Assembly: GCF_017874215.1 (NCBI RefSeq)
Contig: NZ_JAGGLB010000009.1
Location: 186,001-250,000 of the forward strand
Direction: 5' to 3'
DNA: 64,000 nucleotides
Origin: Paenibacillus eucommiae
GTDB lineage: Bacteria; Bacillota; Bacilli; Paenibacillales; NBRC-103111
Part shown: positions 8,075 to 16,200 of the stretch, piece after piece
Layout: every line of letters starts with the position of its first letter
Position numbering within the stretch: the first letter of the stretch is position 1
Position numbers and translations under genes: made by a program
Notes under the pieces: generated by a model
Told to the model about the DNA's origin: nothing
The model's database searches: none
What the model saw: only the letters and a program-made list of their open reading frames with translations

Positions 8075-9598
8075 CTACTCTTTAGTTAATGTTAATGTGT
8101 ACGCCGCTCGGCCTGACATATCAGAACTCCCCGATGTAAAATTGGTATAATAGTCTCCTGCCTTCAAAGTCTTTAGGGTAGAGATAGTCCATGTGGTATG
8201 AGCAGGAATTCTCACAATACTTCCAGGAACCACAGTTCCAGTAGGCGAGTCCTTTGTTATTGTAAATATGATATGTCCGCTGCCCGCATTTCTGATCCAT
8301 ATCGTACAGTATTCATCCATTTCACTATCCTTAATGAGATGCGTAAGCTGATTACCGGCTAAATTGCCAGCGGAGTGTTCAGAAAATAAACGACTATCGC
8401 TCTCCATTCTTTCGAAAATCAAGTCGCCTTTACGAATCGTCGTACCCACCTCACCTTCGAGAATAGTATCCTCATCAGGCACGTAGGTTCCTGCTTTACT
8501 AGCAGAGGCTTGTGGTTTACCACCCATCTGAGCTGATTCATTGTGACTTCCGATGTAGGCAAAAGCCGTGCTCATGCATGCAAAAGAAAGTAATATAGCG
8601 GCAGCAAAGACACGAACTGATTTTCCTGATTTTTTACTCTTATGGCCCTCACTTCTCCAAATCATACTAATCCTCCTCTCCAGATATTTTCGCTTACCGC
8701 TGAAGGCGGAAACCAATTCTTCTTTTTGATTAGCCGCATTCCATAGGACGTTAAGTAATAATTCACAATATCTTTTTCTCTCATCCTCGTTCATAAATCG
8801 AACAATCTTCTCGTCACAGGACAGTTCGCAATAGCGATCTATATCCCGTCTAGCCAAATAAGCGAATGGATTAAACCAGTGAAGTGCATGGATAAATAGC
8901 AGGAGGCATTTAAGTAAAATGTCATGACGCTTATAGTGAGTCAACTCGTGCATCATGATCTGATGATATTCTTCTGACGAAAACTCCATAGCCGCAGCTA
9001 AAACGATTCGCGGTTTAAATATCCCATACAGAAACGGTGTACTGACATAGGGTGATAAATAGACCGGAATTTCTTTGGTTATACCCATTTTTTGTTTGCA
9101 TGCCGCAAGCTCATTCAGAATGAGCGGGTCTTCAGCCAGCTCGCATATTTGTGACATTCGACGATGAAATTTAATACTACGAAGCACTATAACCGCGATA
9201 AAAATAAAGGTCCCCGCCGCCAACATATAAGGCAACAGCCCAACTAATAACGAGGCAGCAAAGCTTGATTCATGGATTGCAGCATAGATTGCAGAATAGC
9301 TTCCCTCCTGGATATTCAAAGGAAACGTAAAAGAACCTTGAACAAGGGTACTAAGCGGCTTCACGACAGGGCTTATCTCTAAACTACGATTCGCGGTTTG
9401 CATGAAGTCAATATCCAAATAGGCAAACAGCTTGTAAAACGGAATGAGAAAAAAGATACTGAGCAGAACATGTAAATAATAGATCCAGGTAGCCGTAAAA
9501 TGCTTCTGTGTCCACTTGATGCAAACCCTGAGCACTATGTATAGGATCGCAGCAACAGTGGACATGAGAAGTACAGAGTAGTAAAACTCGACCATCAT
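8075..9598 (-). CDS. BlaR1/MecR1-like M56 membrane metallopeptidase
   Basis: A 507-residue membrane protein. There are TM helices at about 5-25, 38-60, 115-140 and 330-355, and the M56 zinc-protease domain in between has HEXXH as H217-ELT-H221. The downstream conserved ARRDIDRYCELSCDE segment supplies the third ligand. In BlaR1 the extracellular C-terminus is a penicillin-binding sensor. Here the C-terminal 150 residues lack SxxK/SxN/KTG motifs and instead look like a small beta-rich domain (strands such as GHIIFTITKDS, YTLTLTKE). The sensor input is therefore probably not a beta-lactam. It overlaps the BlaI-like repressor by an ATGA junction and should cleave it on induction. Confidence 0.9.
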   Translation of the reverse strand: MMVEFYYSVLLMSTVAAILYIVLRVCIKWTQKHFTATWIYYLHVLLSIFFLIPFYKLFAYLDIDFMQTANRSLEISPVVKPLSTLVQGSFTFPLNIQEGSYSAIYAAIHESSFAASLLVGLLPYMLAAGTFIFIAVIVLRSIKFHRRMSQICELAEDPLILNELAACKQKMGITKEIPVYLSPYVSTPFLYGIFKPRIVLAAAMEFSSEEYHQIMMHELTHYKRHDILLKCLLLFIHALHWFNPFAYLARRDIDRYCELSCDEKIVRFMNEDERKRYCELLLNVLWNAANQKEELVSAFSGKRKYLERRISMIWRSEGHKSKKSGKSVRVFAAAILLSFACMSTAFAYIGSHNESAQMGGKPQASASKAGTYVPDEDTILEGEVGTTIRKGDLIFERMESDSRLFSEHSAGNLAGNQLTHLIKDSEMDEYCTIWIRNAGSGHIIFTITKDSPTGTVVPGSIVRIPAHTTWTISTLKTLKAGDYYTNFTSGSSDMSGRAAYTLTLTKE

Positions 9599-9978
9599 CT
9601 TTCTTCTGCCTGCGCTTTCAACTTTTGCATCAATTGTTCAATATCTGCCTTCGTTAAATCCCCACTGTCGCAAAGCGCACTTATTAATCCAGATGCCGAA
9701 CCCCGATGAACTTCTTTAATAAACTGCTTTGTTTCAAGATTCTGATATCCCTGCTCGGTGATACGAGGCTCATAATGATTCGCTTTTCCTATGCGGGTAG
9801 CTGTAATCATATCTTTATCCATCAAACGGGCTAAAAATGTGATAACTGTATTCTGCTTCCATGCCTTGCCCTCCGGCAGTCTATGAATAATCTCTGAAGT
9901 TGTAACAGGCCGTCCTGTCGCCCATATGATGTCCATGATCTGTTTCTCAGCTTCCGACATCCGTTGCCATTTTGTCAT
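9595..9978 (-). CDS. BlaI/MecI/CopY-family repressor
   Basis: A 127-residue winged-helix repressor. MSEAEKQIMDIIWATGRPVT opens the fold, NTVITFLARLMDKDMI is the recognition region, and a C-terminal dimerisation and cleavage region follows. The start is the ATG at 9978 because GAGGAAGGA lies just upstream; an ORF extension to 10038 would run through the operators. Two TACA-N-TGTA type dyads sit in the 5' region. It should repress its own operon and be inactivated by cleavage by the M56 protein encoded next. No beta-lactamase or PBP gene lies nearby, so targets other than itself are not visible. Confidence 0.93.
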   Translation of the reverse strand: MTKWQRMSEAEKQIMDIIWATGRPVTTSEIIHRLPEGKAWKQNTVITFLARLMDKDMITATRIGKANHYEPRITEQGYQNLETKQFIKEVHRGSASGLISALCDSGDLTKADIEQLMQKLKAQAEER

Positions 9979-9994
9979 AATGCTCTTCCTTCCT

Positions 9995-10007
9995 CTACAT
10001 GATGTAG
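9995..10007. promoter_or_regulatory. BlaI-type operator 1
   Basis: CTACATGATGTAG is a 13-bp dyad matching the TACA/TGTA half-sites of BlaI/MecI operators. It lies about 17 bases upstream of the repressor start, between the ribosome site and a TATATA segment. Confidence 0.82.
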
Positions 10008-10019
10008 TTATATATAAAT

Positions 10020-10032
10020 CTACACCATGTAG
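10020..10032. promoter_or_regulatory. BlaI-type operator 2
   Basis: CTACACCATGTAG is a second dyad with the same half-sites, 25 bp centre to centre from operator 1. Upstream of it on the minus strand lies TTGACT, a plausible -35. Occupancy of both dyads would cover the promoter of the repressor/protease operon. Confidence 0.8.
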
Positions 10033-10085
10033 GTACAAGTAGTCAACTAATTATCAATCTGGTTGGTAGGAATTTCCTATCGGGT

Positions 10086-10105
10086 AAACATCGTTAAGTG
10101 AAGCT
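10086..10105 (+). repeat. Half-copy of the TTTAACGATG palindrome family
   Basis: AAACATCGTTAAGTGAAGC matches the right arm and trailing bases of the last palindrome in repeat copies A and D. It looks like the remnant of a decayed copy. Confidence 0.5.
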
Positions 10106-10131
10106 CTTAAAATTTCTTATACCAAAAAAAT

Positions 10132-10171
10132 AGGGTACCTTTCCTCGAAGAATCTTGAGGTAAGGTACCCT
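10132..10171 (-). terminator. Rho-independent terminator of the giant SLH gene
   Basis: AGGGTACCTTTCCTC pairs with GAGGTAAGGTACCCT. On the minus strand the hairpin is followed by ATTTTTTTGG. It lies about 80 bases beyond the stop of the 2762-residue gene. Confidence 0.9.
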
Positions 10172-10249
10172 GTTATACAATTGGGACTCTTTCAATGGCC
10201 TCGCTTCATGCCCAGCGGGATTTTTCTATACATGGTGACACTTATTTGA

Positions 10250-13200
10250 TTACGGAATAATCACGGCATGCTCACTACCATCTTCATAACGCGTGAGGTT
10301 GAAGGAAATGGAGGCCGATTGAACTTCCAACCAGAACCAATCCTTGTTGCTAACATCTGTCCAAACGCCCTTTTCGAGCTCTGGTGTAGGACGATTTAGC
10401 AGGGTATTCATTACTTTTACCGCTTCAGCTCTTGTTAATTTTTGATCTGGACGGAATGAACCATCTTCATAGCCATCTACCAATCCCGCAGCTTTAGCCG
10501 CTTGAATGTAGCCAGCTGCCCAGTGGCCAGGTGTGTCAGTGAAAGATTGATCACTCTCAATCACTTCAAGCTTCTTGAGCCTTACGATGATAGCAGCGAG
10601 CTCAGCTCTTGTAATTGGTGCGTCCGGTTTGAAAGATCCGTCCGGATAGCCACCAAGCCAACCTGCGTCCTGCACTTGAGCAATGACATCTGCCGCCCAA
10701 TGATTTTCTGCTACATCCTTGAACTTGATCCTTTGCGAACTGTTCGACGGTTGGGGCTTAGCGATAGCTTTTGCAAGAATACTTGCTATCTCTGCCCGCG
10801 TGATGGACTGGGTTGGTTTAAATGTCCCGTCCGGATAACCCTCTATCCATCTCATGTGTTTACCCGTATCTACTACTACCTTCTGAACCTCAAGCATACT
10901 GAACGTACTGAACTTGGTAATAACGATCTCAATGCCTATGGGATTGTTTAGCTCGTCGTATTTAATAATGCCCTTCTGCAGTTCCTTCTCTCCGTCACTA
11001 TGCTCGATATATACACCAAGCGAAGACAAGAATTCACTTCTTTCTATTGGATCTGCAGGAATCTTAATGCCTTTTAACGAGAAGTTCAGTCTCGCCTCCT
11101 GGTTCTTCAAGTTCATCTCGATAATCATCGGCGAACCATGAATGACTACTTTCCCATTTCCGGCAGCTTCAGTTACAATCTGCGCATTCAGAACCCGCTT
11201 CTGGGCTTCCTGCTTCTCTGAATCTTTGCGGATCGGAACAAAACGGATCTCTAAATCTTCTTTGGATTGCACCGCCTTGGCGACTGTATGAGAAGGAAGA
11301 GAGATTTGGACCTTGTCTTTTTCAATACTAAGTGCCAATCCGCTCCCCTCCAAAACGTGCAAGGCATTAGCAGGAATAATAACATTGACCTGGTCGTTAT
11401 CCTCCGGTAATTGTGAGAGCATCAGTCTGATGACTCCCTGCTTCTTTTCTATTGCTTCTTTCATTAATAGGATCATAGCATCCGGTGTTATAACGATCTT
11501 ATCAATAACTTTACCTGCTGGTGTACGCTCCCTCTGAACCTGAAGCTCTATGCTTCTTCCGCTATCCCCTATACTCAGTGTGACTTTGGCTGGAGTAATT
11601 ACTCCTGTGCCACCACCACCACCTGGATTAGAAGGAGGCTGCTGACGCGTTACCAAAAGATGATAAGTCTTAGCTGTACCCGCTTGGGATGTTATAACTA
11701 TCGTAATTTCATTAGTACCATAGACCAAGGGAATTAAACTGGACTCGCCTTGTTGATCCACAGCAAGACCGTTTACTTGAACTCCTGCTCCAGGATCTGC
11801 CGGTTGTGGTGTGACGATCAAGTCAAGATTGGAATTGCTCACTGTGGCGTAATACTTTCCATCAGCTCCCAATGTGACTGCAATCGGCGATCCGTTTCCG
11901 TTATTTACAATCAGTCCGGACAAGCCTGTATCATCTGATTCAGCTCGCGTAATGGTAATCGTATAATACTGCGGCAAGCCAAATGTTGGAGTAACCACAA
12001 CTGGAATGATGTTCTCACCAACAGCTAATTGTATTAGCTCGCTCGGGCTGCCTGCGCTTACCTCCAAGCCCAGTATAGTAACCTTGGCATTGGGATCATA
12101 TACGGAAGCTGTTACTGTTGTCGAGCTGAGTGTATAAGGGACATCTGCTCTATAGTTCAGCAAACTTAGGTTAAACGGTGGCGTTAAATCCACACCACTC
12201 GCAGTAAGTCCAGTAAGCTCCGCATTGCCATAACGCGTAATAAGGAGCATATAATCCTCAGTTGATAAATCTTCAGCTGTAACCTTTATGAGAACGGTAT
12301 TTAACCCTTCCTCTAGTGGGATCGTTATGTTCTGTCCGCTCGCTACATTAATGCCGTTTATTTCAAGCTGCGTTGTAGAGTCATATACACTCCCTGTAAC
12401 TGTCGCACTGTAAACCGCACTCGTTACATTTATAGAGGCTGAATTCGTACCCGTATCCCATTGGATATCACTCGAAGTTCCATCTACGTTAAGAGTAAAA
12501 TTAAAGCTTTTATCACTGCTTTTGGCTCTGACTACCTTTACAGTGTACGTTTGTACTGTCGTTCCATCCTCTGCCTTCACTGTAACCGTCACTGCATTTT
12601 CACCTACGGCTAAGCTGCTGCCGCCCGTCACAGTTACACTTGCCGTCGCATCCGCCGCTGTTCCCGTTACCACGACTGCTGTCGTTGCATTTGGAACATT
12701 CACCGTATACTCGAACGTGCCCGGTGCAAAGTCTGTCACACTCGCTCCGTCCACCTTCAAGTCATTCAAGCTCGCATTGCTGCTTGCCGCTCTGACTACT
12801 TTTACAATGTACGTCTGGATCGTTGTTCCATCTTCGGCCTTCACTGTGACCGTCACTGTATTTTCGCCTACGACTAGACTACTGCCACCTGCCACGACTA
12901 CACTCGCTGTCGCATCCGCCGCTGTTCCTGTCACAACGACTGCTGTCTTCGCGTTCGCAACATTCACCGTGTACAATAGCGTGCCAGGTAAAAATCCAGT
13001 GACACTCGTCCCGTCTACCTTCAAGTCGCTCAAGCTCGCATTGCTGCTTGCCGCTCTGACTACTTTTACAGTGTACGTCTGGATCGTCGTTCCATTTTCA
13101 GCTGTCACCGTAACCGTCACGGTGTTTTCGCCTACGGTTAAGCTGCTGCCGCCTGCCACGCTTACACTGGCTGTTGCATCTGCCGCTGTTCCCGTCACTG

Positions 13201-16200
13201 CGACTGCTGTCTTCGCGTTCGCAACATTCACTGTATACGTCAGCGTGTCAGAATCAAATCCTGTTACGCTCGTTCCGTCTACCTTCAAGTCACTCAAGCT
13301 CGCATTACTGCTTGCTGCTCTGACTACTTTTACAGTGTACGTCTGGATCGTCGTTCCATTTTCAGCTGTCACCGTAACCGTCACGGTGTTTTCGCCTACG
13401 ACTAAACTACTGCCGCCTGCCACGCTTACACTCGCTGTTGCATCTGCCGCTGTTCCCGTCACTGCGACTGCTGTCTTCGCGTTCGCAACATTCACTGTGT
13501 ACTCGAATGTACCTGGTGCAAAGTCTGTAACGCTCGTTCCGTCTACCTTCAAATCATTCAAGCTCGCATTGCTGCTTGCTGCTCTAAATACTTTCACAGT
13601 GTACGTCTGGATCGTCGTTCCATTTTCAGCCGTCACTGTAACCGTCACGGTGTTTTCGCCTACAGTTAAGTTGCTGCCGCCTGCCACGCTTACACTCGCT
13701 GTTGCATCCGCGGCCACTCCCGATACCACTACCGCTGTCTTCGCGTTCGCAACATTCACTGTATACGTCAGCGTGCCAGAGTCAAATCCAGTGACACTCG
13801 TTCCGTCTACCTTCAAGTCGCTCAAGCTTGCATTACTGCTTGCTGCTCTAAATACTTTCACAGTGTACGTCTGGATCGTCGTTCCATTTTCAGCCGTCAC
13901 CGTAACCGTCACTGTATTTTCGCCTACGACTAGACTACTGCCACCTGCCACGACTACACTCGCTGTCGCATCCGCCGCTGTTCCTGTCACAACGACTGCT
14001 GTCTTCGCGTTCGCAACATTCACCGTGTACAATAGCGTGCCAGGTAAAAATCCAGTGACACTCGTCCCGTCTACCTTCAAGTCGCTCAAGCTCGCATTGC
14101 TGCTTGCCGCTCTGACTACTTTTACAGTGTACGTCTGGATCGTCGTTCCATTTTCAGCCGTCACCGTAACCGTCACTGTATTTTCGCCTACGACTAGACT
14201 ACTGCCACCTGCCACGACTACACTCGCTGTCGCATCCGCCGCTGTTCCCGTCACAACGACTGCTGTCTTCGCGTTCGCAACATTCACTGTATACGTCAGC
14301 GTACCAGAATCAAATCCAGTTACGCTCGTTCCGTCCACTTTCAAGTCACTCAAGCTCGCATTGCTGCTTGCTGCTCTAACTACTTTTACAGTGTACGTCT
14401 GGATCGTCGTTCCATTTTCAGCTGTCACCGTAACCGTCACTGTATTTTCGCCTACGACTAAGCTATTGCCGCCTGTCACGCTTATACTTGCTGTCGCATC
14501 CGCGGCCACTCCCGATACCACTACCGCTGTCTTTGCATTCGCAACATTCAATGTATACTCGAATGTACCTGGTGCAAAGCCTGTAACGCTCGTTCCGTCC
14601 ACCTTCAAATCACTCAAGCTCGCATTACTGCTTGCTGCTCTGACTACTTTCACAGTGTACGTCTGGATCGTCGTTCCATTTTCAGCCGTCACTGTAACCG
14701 TCACGGTGTTTTCGCCTACAACTAAGCTACTGCCACCTGCCACGCTTACACTTGCCGTTGCATCCGCGGCCACTCCCGATACCACTACCGCTGTCTTCGC
14801 GCTCGCAACATTCACTGTATACTCGAACGTACCTGGTGCAAAGTCTGTAACGCTCGTTCCGTCCACCGTCAAGTCGCTCAAGCTCGCATTACTGCTTGCT
14901 GCTCTAAATACTTTCACAGTGTACGTCTGGATCGTCGTTCCATTTTCAGCTGTCACCGTAACCGTCACGGTGTTTTCACCTACGACTAAGCTACTGCCGC
15001 CTGCCACGCTTACACTCGCTGTTGCATCCGCGGCCACTCCCGATACCACTACCGCTGTCTTCGTGTTCGCAACATTCACTGTATACGTCAGCGTGCCAGA
15101 ATCAAATCCAGTGACACTCGTTCCATCCACCTTCAAGTCGCTCAAGCTCGCATTGCTGCTGGCCGCTCTCACTACTTTTACAGTGTACGTCTGGATCGTC
15201 GTTCCATTTTCAGCTGTCACCGTAACCGTCACGGTGTTTTCGCCTACGACTAGGCTACTGCCGCCTGCCACGCTTACACTCGCTGTTGCATCCGCCGCTG
15301 TTCCCGTCACTGCGACTGCTGTCTTCGCGTTCGCAACATTCACTGTATACGTCAGCGTACCAGAATCAAATCCAGTTACGCTCGTTCCGTCCACTTTTAA
15401 GTCACTCAAGCTCGCATTGCTGCTTGCTGCTCTAACTACTTTCAAAGTGTACGTTTGTATCGTCGTTCCATCTTCGGCCGTCACCGTTACCGTCACGGTG
15501 TTTTCGCCTACGACTAAACTATTGCCGCCTGCCACGCTTACACTCGCTGTTGCATCCGCGGCCACTCCCGATACCACTACCACTGTCTTCGCATTCGCAA
15601 CATTCAATGTATACTCGAACTTACCTGGTGCAAAGCCTGTAACGCTCGTTCCGTCCACCTTCAGGTCACTCAAGCTCGCATTGCTGCTGGCCGCTCTCAC
15701 TACCTTCACGGTATATGTCAGCACCGTCGTTCCATTTTCAGCTGTCACCGTAACCGTCACGGTGTTTTCGCCTACGACTAAGCTACTGCCGCCTGCCACG
15801 TTTATACTTGCCGTCGCATCCGCGGCCACTCCCGATACCACTACCGCTGTCTTCGCGTTCGCAACATTCAATGTATACTCGAACTTACCTGGTGCAAAGT
15901 CTGTAACGCTCGTTCCGTCGACCGTCAAGTCGCTCAAGCTCGCATTGCTGCTGGCCGCTCTCACTACTTTTACAGTGTACGTCTGGATCGTCGTTCCATT
16001 TTCGGCCGTCACCGTAACCGTCACTGTGTTGTTGCCTACGGCTAAGCTGCTGCCACCCGCCACGCTTACACTAGCTGTTGCATCCGCAACCACTCCCGAT
16101 ACCACTACCGCTGTCTTCGCGTTTGGAACATTCACCGTGTACAATAGCGTGCCAGGTAAAAATCCAGTGACACTCGTTCCGTCTACCTTCAAGTCGCTCA

